Below, one piece after another: positions 8,290 through 16,201 of a DNA stretch of 64,000 nt. A model generated the notes under the pieces. The model searched no databases. It saw only the letters and a program-made list of their open reading frames with translations, and was not told the DNA's origin. Numbering within the stretch: position 1 is the stretch's first letter; the number at the start of each line of letters is the position of its first letter. The translations under genes and the position numbers were made by a program. The DNA comes from Allobosea sp. OK403 (GTDB lineage Bacteria; Pseudomonadota; Alphaproteobacteria; Rhizobiales; Beijerinckiaceae): positions 744,001 to 808,000 of the forward strand of contig NZ_FOQV01000003.1 of NCBI RefSeq assembly GCF_900113835.1, written 5' to 3'.

Positions 8290-9462
8290 CTAGGAGACCC
8301 GCTGCAGCACCTCGCCGACCCGGTTCAGAATCCCGATCTCGCGCTCGGACAGGGCGTCCTCGCTCGGCTCCGGGCGCGAGCAGAACCTGACCAGGACCAG
8401 GCGGCTTTCAGGGTCGATCCAGAGCCATTGCCCATGGATACCGACGCCGCAGAAGGCGCCGCGCGGATTGCCGGTGAGATACCAGCAGGAGCGATAGCGC
8501 CCGTCCAGGAACATGTCCCAGAAATTGCCCGTCTCCCAGGCCCGGCGATTGCCCTTGGTGCGCATGTCGGCAACCCATTCGGCGGGAACGACCTGCCTGC
8601 CATTGCGGGCACGCCCGCCATCGAGGACGAGTTGGCCTAACCGCGCCAGATCGCGCGCCGTCGCGCAGATGCCGCCGCTGGCGCGGGCGGTGCCGGCGCG
8701 ATCGACCGTGACATAGGCCGCCCCGCTCGCGCCCATGGGCCGCCACAGGCGCTGCGCCAGATAGGTGTGATAGGGCGTGCCGGTGGCGCGCTCGATGACC
8801 AGGCCCAGCATGTCGGCATTGGGCGAGGCGTAGTAGAAGGCCTGGCCGTGCTCGGCGGCGCTGCGGTTAAGCGAGGTCATGACCTGCTCCAGCGTCTCCG
8901 GCGTTTCGCCGGGACGTGCCGGATTCCACAACATGGCGCGGCGATAGCGGTCGAACAGGCCGGTGGTGTCGAGATAGCTCTCCTCGAAATCCAGTGCGAC
9001 GGTCATGTCGAGGAGGTCGCGGACGGTCGCGCTCGCATAGGCGCTGCCGGTGGGCGCGGCGACATAATGCGAGACCGGCGCGGCCGGATCGAGCTTGCCC
9101 TCGCCGACCGCGATGCCGGCGAGCATGCCAGTGACCGATTTCGAGATCGAGAAGATGGTGTGCGGCCTGTCGCGGTCGAGATGCGGCGCATACCATTCGG
9201 CGATGACCTCGCCATCGCGCATGGCGACGAGCGCGTCAGCGCTGGAGCGCGTCAGGTGCTCGTGCAAGACGAGCCGCCGGCCGTCGGGATAGCCGACCTC
9301 GATCCCCTCAAAAAGCGCGCTGCCGGCGTCGGGCTCGGAGAGGCCGCGCTCGCTGATCGCGGCCGTCGGCACGAGCCTGTCCAGGTTCTGGAAGCTCCAT
9401 TGGCAGAAGGGCGCGGTCCGCCAGTTTGCGAGCGTCGCCGTATTGGGATCGATAGGGGTCAT
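8290..9462 (-). CDS. Class-C beta-lactamase-fold serine hydrolase
   Basis: The 390-residue protein has the SxxK nucleophile motif Ser105-Ile-Ser-Lys108 in HTIFSISKSVTG and a Tyr motif near 210 (FYYASPNADM). The HLDRDRPHTIFSISKS context is typical of 6-aminohexanoate-dimer hydrolase (NylB) and EstB-like esterases. No signal peptide is seen, so it is probably cytosolic and not an antibiotic-resistance enzyme. It could hydrolyse an amide, ester or peptide taken up by the adjacent importer. It is last in a minus-strand series that starts with an FAD oxidase at 15447. Confidence 0.82.
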   Translation of the reverse strand: MTPIDPNTATLANWRTAPFCQWSFQNLDRLVPTAAISERGLSEPDAGSALFEGIEVGYPDGRRLVLHEHLTRSSADALVAMRDGEVIAEWYAPHLDRDRPHTIFSISKSVTGMLAGIAVGEGKLDPAAPVSHYVAAPTGSAYASATVRDLLDMTVALDFEESYLDTTGLFDRYRRAMLWNPARPGETPETLEQVMTSLNRSAAEHGQAFYYASPNADMLGLVIERATGTPYHTYLAQRLWRPMGASGAAYVTVDRAGTARASGGICATARDLARLGQLVLDGGRARNGRQVVPAEWVADMRTKGNRRAWETGNFWDMFLDGRYRSCWYLTGNPRGAFCGVGIHGQWLWIDPESRLVLVRFCSRPEPSEDALSEREIGILNRVGEVLQRVS

Positions 9463-9620
9463 TCAGACCATCCAGCCTTACGAAATAGCCCGAGAGCGCG
9501 GCAGGCGCGCCCGGGCACCGTCGGCGTCACAGAGACCGGAAGGAGGCTGCACTGTCGATGTCAATAATCGCAGCCCCGCAGCGGAAAAGCTGAGGCGGGC
9601 CGGCGCCGCCACGTCGGGGC

Positions 9621-10523
9621 TCAGTGCATGTAGAGGCGGACGGTGTCGCGCGCCGCGCCGATCTCGTCGCAGATCCACTCGTCGAGCAGCTTGACCTGCC
9701 GCCGCCGGCGCATATCCGGCGGACGCACCAGATAATAGGACGCCCCCGTCGGCACCGCCTTGCGTACGGGCGCGACAAGCCGGCCGGCCTCGAGCGCTTC
9801 ATGGGCGAGCACGACATCCGTCATCGCGACCCCGAGCCCGGCCTCGGCTGCGCTGAGGGCCATGTCGAGGGCGTCGAAATCCAGCCCCTTGCGCGTGTCG
9901 AGCGGATGTCCGGCCTTTTCCGACCAGGTCAGCCAGTCCTGCCGGTCGGGCAGCGGGTGCAGCAGCGTCGCCCGGTCGAGATCGCCGTCGGGGCAATCGC
10001 TGCCCGACAGATAGCCCGGCGCGCAGACCGGCAGGATCCATTCCGGATAGAGCTCCGTGGCGCAGTCCTGCGGCCAGTTGCCGATGCCGTAGCGGATGCC
10101 GAGATCGGCGTCGGCGTCGTTCAGGGTCATGTCGTTGAGGCGGGTCTGGACATTGACCTTGATCAGCGGATGCTGGGCCTGGAAGGCACGCAGGCGCGGG
10201 AAGAGCCAGCGCAGGGCAAAGGTCGGCAGCACCTTGATCGTCACCGCGTCGCGGTCGCTCTGGAAGGGATCGACGGCGCGGGCGATGTGGTCGAAGGCCT
10301 CTTTCACGCCCATGGCGAGGCGCTGGCCGGCATCGGTGATCTCGAGGCCGTTATGGGTGCGCATGAAGAGCGGCGCGCCGAGCTGCTCCTCCAGGATGCG
10401 CACCTGGCGGCTGACCGCGCTTTCGCTGACATGCAGGGACAAGGCCGCCTTCTTGATGCTGAGCTGGGCCGCGACGACTTCGAAGCAGCGCAGGGCGTTC
10501 AATGATGGCAGACGGCGTGTCAT
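9621..10523 (-). CDS. LysR-family regulator, GcvA-like
   Basis: The 300-residue protein starts MTRRLPSLNALRCFEVVA, the typical GcvA/TrpI-type opening. The helix-turn-helix covers about residues 20-50 (KKAALSLHVSESAVSRQV), and an effector-binding domain of normal length follows. It lies directly downstream of the second dipeptide-type importer on the same strand, so it may be co-transcribed and regulate the importer and serine hydrolase. Confidence 0.9.
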   Translation of the reverse strand: MTRRLPSLNALRCFEVVAAQLSIKKAALSLHVSESAVSRQVRILEEQLGAPLFMRTHNGLEITDAGQRLAMGVKEAFDHIARAVDPFQSDRDAVTIKVLPTFALRWLFPRLRAFQAQHPLIKVNVQTRLNDMTLNDADADLGIRYGIGNWPQDCATELYPEWILPVCAPGYLSGSDCPDGDLDRATLLHPLPDRQDWLTWSEKAGHPLDTRKGLDFDALDMALSAAEAGLGVAMTDVVLAHEALEAGRLVAPVRKAVPTGASYYLVRPPDMRRRRQVKLLDEWICDEIGAARDTVRLYMH

Positions 10524-10610
10524 GGCGGTTTCCGGCCTTTCAGGCGCCGCAATATCGCATGACGAGCCGGCTTTTGTCTCGCCACGGACGCGCCGCAGGA
10601 GCCAGCCCGC

Positions 10611-11501
10611 TCATCGGATGTCCATGCGCGGGTCGAGCGCGTCGCGCAGGCCGTCGCCGATGAAGTTGAAGCTGGTGACGGCGAGCGTGATCGCCAGCCC
10701 CGGCAAAATCGCAAGCCAGGGTGCGCTGGTCAGGTAGATCTGGGCGTTGTTGAGCATGTTGCCCCAGCTCGCCACCGGCGGCTGGATGCCATAGCCGAGG
10801 AAGCTGACATAGGATTCGAGCAGGATCGCCTTGGCGACGTTGAGCGTGGCGGCGACCACGATCGCCGCCATCGCATTGGGCAGCAGCGAGTGGACCATGA
10901 CGCGCCAATCGGAGGCGCCCATGGCCTTGGCCGCGACCGCATAATCCTGCTCGCGCAGCGAGCGGATCTGGCCCTCGACGATGCGGGCAACGTTCATCCA
11001 GGCGGTCGCGGCGACGAGCAGCGTCATCGAGACCAGGCTGGGCTCGACCAGCGCCGCCAGCGCCAGCAGCAGGAAGATCGTCGGGAAGCACAAGACCGCA
11101 TCGACGAAGCGCATCAGGAGCGAACCGATGATGCCGCCGTAATATCCGGCGACCGTCCCGATCGTGGTGCCGGCGACGACGGCGATCACCATCGCCATGA
11201 AGCCGATGGAGAGCGAGATGCGCCCGCCCATCATCAGCCGTGCGAGGATATCGCGGCCGAGCTCGTCGGTGCCCAGCCAATGCGCGCCCGAGAGCGGCCA
11301 GGCGAAGCGATGCATCACGTCGATGCGGGTGTCGTCGAAGGGCAGGAGATAGGGGCCGAAGAAGGAGCCCAGGAACAGCAGGATGATCGTCACCCCCCCG
11401 GCCATAGCGAGCCTGTGCCGGCGGAAACGGCGCCAAGCGGCGTTCTCGGCAGGCGGCAGCACTAGGGCGGTGTCGTCGAGCAGCGTTTGCACAGTCGCCA
11501 T
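10611..11501 (-). CDS. Dipeptide-type ABC transporter permease (DppC-like), second system
   Basis: The 296-residue permease has an N-terminal cytoplasmic arm, a first membrane segment near residues 32-54, the DppC-type motif HWLGTDELGRDILARLM, the EAA loop (AVAAKAMGASDWR), and a terminal ILPGLAITLAVTSFNFIGDGLRD helix. Three bases separate its start from the stop of the DppB-like gene. It forms the membrane channel with that protein; no ATPase gene is adjacent. Confidence 0.92.
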   Translation of the reverse strand: MATVQTLLDDTALVLPPAENAAWRRFRRHRLAMAGGVTIILLFLGSFFGPYLLPFDDTRIDVMHRFAWPLSGAHWLGTDELGRDILARLMMGGRISLSIGFMAMVIAVVAGTTIGTVAGYYGGIIGSLLMRFVDAVLCFPTIFLLLALAALVEPSLVSMTLLVAATAWMNVARIVEGQIRSLREQDYAVAAKAMGASDWRVMVHSLLPNAMAAIVVAATLNVAKAILLESYVSFLGYGIQPPVASWGNMLNNAQIYLTSAPWLAILPGLAITLAVTSFNFIGDGLRDALDPRMDIR

Positions 11502-11504
11502 GAT

Positions 11505-12455
11505 TCAGCCCATCCGGATGCGCGGGTCGGCGACGGCATAGAGCATGTCGGCCAAGAGCGAGCCGAGCAGCACCATGACGGCGGAAAACATCAGGATGCC
11601 CATCACGACCGGATAATCGCGGTACTCGATGGAATCGAGGAAGAGCCGGCCCATGCCCGGCCAGGTGAAGACGGACTCGGTCACCAGCGCGCCGCCGAGC
11701 AAGGTCGGAAACTGCAGCCCCGCCAGCGTGATCATCGGCAAAAGCGCGTTGCGCATCGCATGGCCGCGCAGCACCTGGCGCTCCGGCAGGCCCTTGGCGC
11801 GCGCCGTGCGGATATAATCCTGGCCGATCACCTCCAGCATGGCCGAGCGCATGAAGCGCGCCCAGATCGCGGTCTCGACCAGCGCCAGCACCAGGGCCGG
11901 CGCGATGAGATGGTGCAGGAGATCGAGCGGCGAGCCGTCCCCGATCGTCTGGCGATTGCCAGCCGGCAGCCAGCCGAGCTGGACCGAGAACAGATAGATC
12001 GCGATCAGCCCGAACCAGAAGGTCGGGATCGACAGCGCGACCATGGCGCCGATCGTCGCCAGCGTGTCGAACAGGGAATAGCGCCTGATCGCGCCGAGAA
12101 TGCCGATCCAGCAGCCGAGCCCGATCGCGATCACGGTCGAGACGGCCATGAGCTCGAAGGTCGCGCGCAGATGCGAGCCGATGACGGCGGAGACCGGAGC
12201 GCCGTCGCGAAAGGACAACCCCCAATCGCCGCGCAGCATGCGCCAGAGCCAGTCGAGATATTGCACCGGCAGCGGCCGGTCGAGCCCGAGCTGACGGGTG
12301 ATCCGGTCGAGATCCTCCTGCGACATCTGCGAGGAGAGCGCAAATTGCGACAAGGGCCCGCCGGGCGCCAGATGCAGGATCGCGAAGCCGATCATCGAGA
12401 CCAGCGCCAGGAGCAGCAGGCACTGCCCCAGGCGCTGCAGAAGATAACGCCCCAT
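11505..12455 (-). CDS. Dipeptide-type ABC transporter permease (DppB-like), second system
   Basis: The 316-residue inner-membrane protein opens MGRYLLQRLGQCLLLLALVS (first membrane helix). The loop carries PLPVQYLDWLWRMLRGDWG, typical of DppB-type proteins. The EAA loop reads YIRTARAKGLPERQVLRGHA. It follows its solute-binding protein with an 18-base gap and precedes the DppC-like gene, forming a standard SBP-B-C order. Confidence 0.92.
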   Translation of the reverse strand: MGRYLLQRLGQCLLLLALVSMIGFAILHLAPGGPLSQFALSSQMSQEDLDRITRQLGLDRPLPVQYLDWLWRMLRGDWGLSFRDGAPVSAVIGSHLRATFELMAVSTVIAIGLGCWIGILGAIRRYSLFDTLATIGAMVALSIPTFWFGLIAIYLFSVQLGWLPAGNRQTIGDGSPLDLLHHLIAPALVLALVETAIWARFMRSAMLEVIGQDYIRTARAKGLPERQVLRGHAMRNALLPMITLAGLQFPTLLGGALVTESVFTWPGMGRLFLDSIEYRDYPVVMGILMFSAVMVLLGSLLADMLYAVADPRIRMG

Positions 12456-12473
12456 CTCAATGCGCCCGGAGCA

Positions 12474-14132
12474 TCACGAGGCCCAGTACCAGGACCGCAT
12501 GTTCCAGCAATTCGACGAGCAGTTGATGTTGGCGGCGAAGCCCTGCAGGCCGTCCTTGAGACCCTCCGCCATCACAGTCTGGTAGATCGGCAGCAGCGCG
12601 AGATCGTCGCGGATGATCTGCTGGATGCGGCCATAGGCGGCCTTGCGCGCCGCCTGGTCGAACTGCGTCGCGCCCTGCGCCAGGAGCGTGTCGACCTCGG
12701 CGTTCTGGTACTGGCAGGTGTTGAGGCCGCTGCCGCCCTTGGCGGGAATGGCCGTGCTGCTGAAGCGCGGCGTCACGTCGGGGTCGCTGCCCTGCATGAA
12801 GTTCGAGCCGACCATCACCGACTGGAATTTCGACTTCTGCCAGAACTCGCCCCAGATCACCGCGGCGGGCATGTTGCTGATGCGCATGGCCGCGCCGACG
12901 GCCTGCCAATCCTGCGCCAGCAATTGCTGGGACTGTTCGCGGCCGGGATTGCCGACGGTGGTCGAATTGGTGAATTCGAGCCTGACCCCGCTTTTGGCGC
13001 GGATGCCGTCCGGGCCGCGCGCCCAGCCTGCCGCGTCGAGCAGCGCATTCGCCCTGGCGGGGTCGTGGCGGTGGACCGGAAGCGTGTCGGCATAGGCCCA
13101 GGATTGCTGCGGCAGGAAGGATTCCGTCGGCACCGGCAGGCCGTAATAGAGCGCATCAATACGCGCCTGCTTGTTCATCGCGAGATAGAGCGCCTCGCGC
13201 ACCGGCTTCTCGGTGAAGGGGCCGTATTCGAGATTGAGCGCGATATGCTCGACGAAGGCTGTCGGCGAGAGCGAGACCTTGCGGCCGCGCAAGCCCTGCG
13301 CCTCCCTCACGAAATGCGCCGAGATGCCGGACAGCCCGAGATAATCGACCTGCCCGGTGCGGAACTGCGTATAGAGCATCGTCAGATCGGGAATGTATTT
13401 GAAGACGACGCGTTCGAGATGTGGCCCGTCGCCGTGATAGGCGGGGTTGGCCTGCAGCAGGATATGGTCGCCCGCCACCCGCTCGCCCCAGCGGAAAGGG
13501 CCGGTGCCGACCGGCGCGCTGTTAAAAGGCGCGGTGTTGGGATCGCTTGCCTTCTCCAGGATGTGCCTGGGCACGATGAAGGTCAGCGCCAGAATCGAGA
13601 GATAGGGCGAATAGGCGCTTTCCATGCGCCAATGGATCTCGTCGGGCGCGACGATGCTGATGTCCCGGACGAGGCCGTGGCCGACGCGGTTGCGGACCCG
13701 GAAGCCGGGATTGTTGATCAGATCGAGCGTGTATTTGACGTCCTCGGCCGTGAACGGCGTGCCGTCATGCCATTTCGCGTCGCTGCGCAGCTTGACCTTC
13801 CAGACCACCCCATCGGCAGAGAGGCCGCCATTCCCAAGCGAGGGCACCTCGCGGGCGAGATCGGCGACCAGCCTGCCCTGGGGATCGATGTACCAGAGTG
13901 GGCTGAAGACCTGCCACCAGACGCCCTGATCGACCTCGCTGCCGGGCATCAGCGGATTGAAGACGGTCGGCTCCTGCGAGATGCCGGCGACGACCTGGCC
14001 ACGCGGACTGGCGGGTGGGCGCGCCTGCGCAAAACCCGATGTGGCGCGCCCGAGCCCGAGTGCCGCTCCCGCACCAAGCGCGATCAATCCCCGCCGCGTC
14101 GGGCGCGCTAAGTCCGAATTCCTGCAGGCCAT
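12474..14132 (-). CDS. ABC transporter solute-binding protein (family 5) with Tat-type signal
   Basis: The 552-residue precursor carries twin arginines at 13-14 (PTRRGLIALGAG) followed by a hydrophobic stretch and an Ala-rich cleavage region near 36, suggesting Tat export of the folded protein. The mature part has family 5 features: PTVFNPLMPGSEVDQGVWWQ near the front, V.LRSDAKWHDGTPFTAEDV, and GTGPFRWGERV. It supplies solute to the two permeases downstream. An FAD oxidase of the D-amino-acid/glycine oxidase type lies just upstream on the same strand, so an amino compound or peptide-like substrate is plausible. Confidence 0.9.
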   Translation of the reverse strand: MACRNSDLARPTRRGLIALGAGAALGLGRATSGFAQARPPASPRGQVVAGISQEPTVFNPLMPGSEVDQGVWWQVFSPLWYIDPQGRLVADLAREVPSLGNGGLSADGVVWKVKLRSDAKWHDGTPFTAEDVKYTLDLINNPGFRVRNRVGHGLVRDISIVAPDEIHWRMESAYSPYLSILALTFIVPRHILEKASDPNTAPFNSAPVGTGPFRWGERVAGDHILLQANPAYHGDGPHLERVVFKYIPDLTMLYTQFRTGQVDYLGLSGISAHFVREAQGLRGRKVSLSPTAFVEHIALNLEYGPFTEKPVREALYLAMNKQARIDALYYGLPVPTESFLPQQSWAYADTLPVHRHDPARANALLDAAGWARGPDGIRAKSGVRLEFTNSTTVGNPGREQSQQLLAQDWQAVGAAMRISNMPAAVIWGEFWQKSKFQSVMVGSNFMQGSDPDVTPRFSSTAIPAKGGSGLNTCQYQNAEVDTLLAQGATQFDQAARKAAYGRIQQIIRDDLALLPIYQTVMAEGLKDGLQGFAANINCSSNCWNMRSWYWAS

Positions 14133-14147
14133 GGTCTTTATCCCCTA

Positions 14148-14260
14148 GATCACGTCGCATTCGGACGGTTACGTCCGAATGCGAAAAACGTGATCGATTC
14201 TAAATGTTTAGAGCATTGCTCTTGCGAAAAACCGGTACCCACTTTTTCGCGCAATGCTCT
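14148..14260. repeat. 113-bp double-hairpin palindromic element, copy 1 (intergenic)
   Basis: Outer arms GATCACGT / ACGTGATC enclose an 11-base perfect stem GCATTCGGACG / CGTCCGAATGC. A second hairpin has arms AGAGCATTGC / GCAATGCTCT and inner arms GCGAAAAA / TTTTTCGC around CCGGTACCCAC. A second copy of exactly the same length lies at 54183-54295 inside a coding sequence, with 11 differences by my alignment. This copy is between the FAD oxidase and the Tat binding-protein gene and could form a hairpin in a transcript running through them. Confidence 0.9.
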
Positions 14261-14307
14261 GGTGTTGAACGGGCTGTATTCAGCCTCGACTGTGATGGGC
14301 GCAGCGC

Positions 14308-15447
14308 TCAGGCAGCGGGGCGCAGCGTCTCCCGCTGCGGCGACAGATCCGCAGTGGACACACCGAGCGCGCGCAGCCCCTCCGGCAAATCCCGATCGGA
14401 CATGATCGCTGCGATCGCCTGGCCCATGGCCGGCGAGGTCAGGATGCCGCAGCCGCCCTGCCCGGCGAGCCAGTAGAAACCCTCGGTGTCGGCAGCCCGC
14501 GCGCCCGCGACGGGATTCTTGTCGGCGACGAAATTGCGCAGGCCGGCCCATTGGCTGAGCGGGCGCCCGACCCTGAAGCTGGTGTCCTCTTCGATATTGT
14601 GGATCGCCTGCGCGACGTCGATGTCCTCGGGCAGGACATCGCCCGGCTCGGTTGCGACCGCATCGGCGAGGCTGCCCATCAGGCAGCCGGTCTCGGGCTT
14701 CACATACCAGCGGTAGTCGACATTGCTGACATGGGGCCATGCGGCCGTGCCGAGACCTGCCGGCGAAGCGAAGGTGAAGGCGGTGCGGCGATGCGGGACG
14801 ACGCCGAGCGGCGCCACCCCGGCGAGCCCTGCGACCTGATCGACCCAGGCGCCCGCCGCGTTGAGCAGGAGCGGCGCACGCAGCTGCTGGCCATCGAGCG
14901 AGACCAGCCATTGGCCACCGCTGCGCTCGATCGCGGCGATGTTGGCGCCGGCGAGCAGTTGCGCGCCCCGGGCCTTGGCGCCGCGCAGATAGCCCTGGAG
15001 CAGCGTGTTGACGTCGATATCCATCGCGTCGGGCTCATAGATTCCGGCATCGACATGCTCGGCGACCAGGGCCGGAAACAGGGCCAGCGCCCCGGCCCGG
15101 TCGAGATGCTGCGCCCGAGCCCCGACCGAAACCAGATTGTCGTGCAGGCGCGAGAGGGATTGCTCCTGCCCCGCGCGGGCAACGGTCAGACAACCGCGCG
15201 GCGTCAGGATGCGCTCCTCGGCGAAACCGGGCGGCAGGCTTTCCAGGAAGGCGCGGCTCGCCTGGGCCAGGCGTCGCATCGTGCCGGCGCTGATGCCGAC
15301 GGTGAACTGGGCCGCGGTGCGGCCGGAACTGTGATAGCCGAAATGCGCCTCGCGCTCGATCAGGACGACCGAGCCTTGACCGGACAGGAAATAAGCGGCG
15401 GACGCGCCGGCGATCCCTCCTCCGATGATGATGACATCCGCCTGCAT
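14308..15447 (-). CDS. FAD-dependent oxidoreductase (DAO/glycine oxidase family)
   Basis: The 379-residue enzyme starts MQADVIIIGGGIAGASA with the FAD dinucleotide fold GxGxxG at residues 9-14. It continues with the family's glutamate strand (VVLIERE) and the SSGRTAAQF motif. The C-terminal FYWLAGQGGCGILTSPAMG closes the FAD site. DAO-family enzymes oxidise amines, N-methyl amino acids or D-amino acids to imines with H2O2 release. The frame is open a further 60 codons upstream, but those are 21-base tandem repeats without protein character; ATG at 15447 with GAAGCGAA before it is preferred. It is divergent from RidA, which hydrolyses imines. Confidence 0.87.
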   Translation of the reverse strand: MQADVIIIGGGIAGASAAYFLSGQGSVVLIEREAHFGYHSSGRTAAQFTVGISAGTMRRLAQASRAFLESLPPGFAEERILTPRGCLTVARAGQEQSLSRLHDNLVSVGARAQHLDRAGALALFPALVAEHVDAGIYEPDAMDIDVNTLLQGYLRGAKARGAQLLAGANIAAIERSGGQWLVSLDGQQLRAPLLLNAAGAWVDQVAGLAGVAPLGVVPHRRTAFTFASPAGLGTAAWPHVSNVDYRWYVKPETGCLMGSLADAVATEPGDVLPEDIDVAQAIHNIEEDTSFRVGRPLSQWAGLRNFVADKNPVAGARAADTEGFYWLAGQGGCGILTSPAMGQAIAAIMSDRDLPEGLRALGVSTADLSPQRETLRPAA

Positions 15448-15769
15448 TTCGCTTCTCAACCTTCTCTCGTGGCACGGCCCGCTTTTCTCGTGGCACGGCC
15501 TGCTTTTCTCGTGGCGCGGCCTGCTTTTCTCGCGGCGCAGCCTGCTTCTCCGGCTGTGCGGCCTGTCGGCCCAGCCGGCTCGCCATGCCGCAAGGAGGTC
15601 ACCGCCCTTGCTCGTTGTCGATGACAATTAATCGAAGCCGACCGTGCAAAAACCGGGGTCAGGCCCCAGATTCCTCGGCCCCCGCCTCCAATTATTGAAA
15701 TCGACACAGCCGGTATCCGGCGTGATCCCTGAGGCCATAGGACCCTCACGGATAGGCGGATAGCGACCA
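15448..15769. other. Divergent promoter region with tandem repeats
   Basis: The gap between the minus-strand oxidase and plus-strand ridA holds the tandem array 15463-15565. A lower-GC stretch at about 15622-15700 (GACAATTAATCGAAGCC, then CAATTATTGAAATCGACAC) is the likeliest site of the two promoters. No further gene is supported. Confidence 0.4.
15463..15565. repeat. 21-bp tandem repeat array
   Basis: Units are TTTTCTCGTGGCACGGCCTGC at 15483-15503, 15504-15524 and 15525-15545 with one to four changes, plus degenerate flanking units at 15463-15482 and 15546-15565. It begins 16 bases upstream of the FAD oxidase start. On the minus strand it would read as an Arg/Glu/Lys/Ser-rich repeat if translated, but a ribosome site after the array argues against that. 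A related 18-base array is at 60715-60786. Confidence 0.8.
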
Positions 15770-16201
15770 ATGCCCGATTTGAAGACCGCCCCAAATTTGA
15801 AGACCGCCCCAAGCGGCCGCCGCCGGATCTCGTCCGGCAGCGAATTCGAGCGGACCTATAGCTATAGCCGCGCGGTCGTGGTCGGGCCGCATGTCATGCT
15901 CTCCGGCACGACCGGTTACGACTATGCGACGAGCACGCTGCCGGCAGGGGCACGCGCGCAGACGCTGCAGCTTTTCACCAATGCGGCGGCGGCCTTCGCC
16001 AAGGCCGGCGCAACCCTTGCCGATGTGGTGCGCGTGCGGATGTATATCTCCGGCGCGGAACATTACGAGACCGTGATGGCGGTCTTCGCCGAGACCTTCC
16101 GCGGCATCGATCCGGCCTGCACCACGGTCGAGGCCGGGCTGTTCGACCCGGCGATCATCGTCGAGATGGACATGGACGCCGTCAGCGATGCCGGCGCTTA
16201 G
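15770..16201 (+). CDS. ridA: RidA/YjgF-family imine deaminase
   Basis: The 143-residue protein has a RidA domain: SRAVVVGPHVMLSGTTGYD, then FTNAAAAFAKAGATLADVVRVRMYI with the substrate-carboxylate Arg, and the C-terminal CTTVEAGLFDPAIIVEMD. RidA proteins hydrolyse reactive enamines/imines released by PLP or FAD enzymes to keto acids and ammonia. It sits between two DAO-type FAD oxidases and overlaps the second by 14 bases, which fits imine clean-up. The first residues contain a doubled LKTAP(N/S) from an 18-base tandem duplication, so the natural N-terminus may be shorter. Confidence 0.85.
   Translation: MPDLKTAPNLKTAPSGRRRISSGSEFERTYSYSRAVVVGPHVMLSGTTGYDYATSTLPAGARAQTLQLFTNAAAAFAKAGATLADVVRVRMYISGAEHYETVMAVFAETFRGIDPACTTVEAGLFDPAIIVEMDMDAVSDAGA

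Noticed and set aside
8290..9462. Antibiotic-resistance beta-lactamase
   Set aside because: The SxxK serine hydrolase has no signal peptide and its motifs fit NylB/EstB-like amidases or esterases, not periplasmic AmpC.
11487..14111. Open frame of 874 codons on the plus strand
   Set aside because: It lies entirely opposite two well-supported minus-strand importer genes, is rich in Arg, Asp, Glu and His as expected for the antisense frame of GC-rich coding DNA, and shows no domain.
14190..14405. Plus-strand frame beginning in the 113-bp element
   Set aside because: Only the repeat supplies its first residues and the rest is antisense to the FAD oxidase; it is useful only as evidence that the element's frame is open.
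15463..15565. Possible CRISPR array
   Set aside because: Units are directly adjacent with no spacers and no cas gene is nearby; it is a simple tandem repeat.
14308..15627. Longer N-terminus for the FAD oxidase reading through the 21-base tandem repeats
   Set aside because: The extension would be a low-complexity Arg/Lys/Glu/Cys repeat in front of an FAD fold that normally begins at the N-terminus, and a good start lies after the array.
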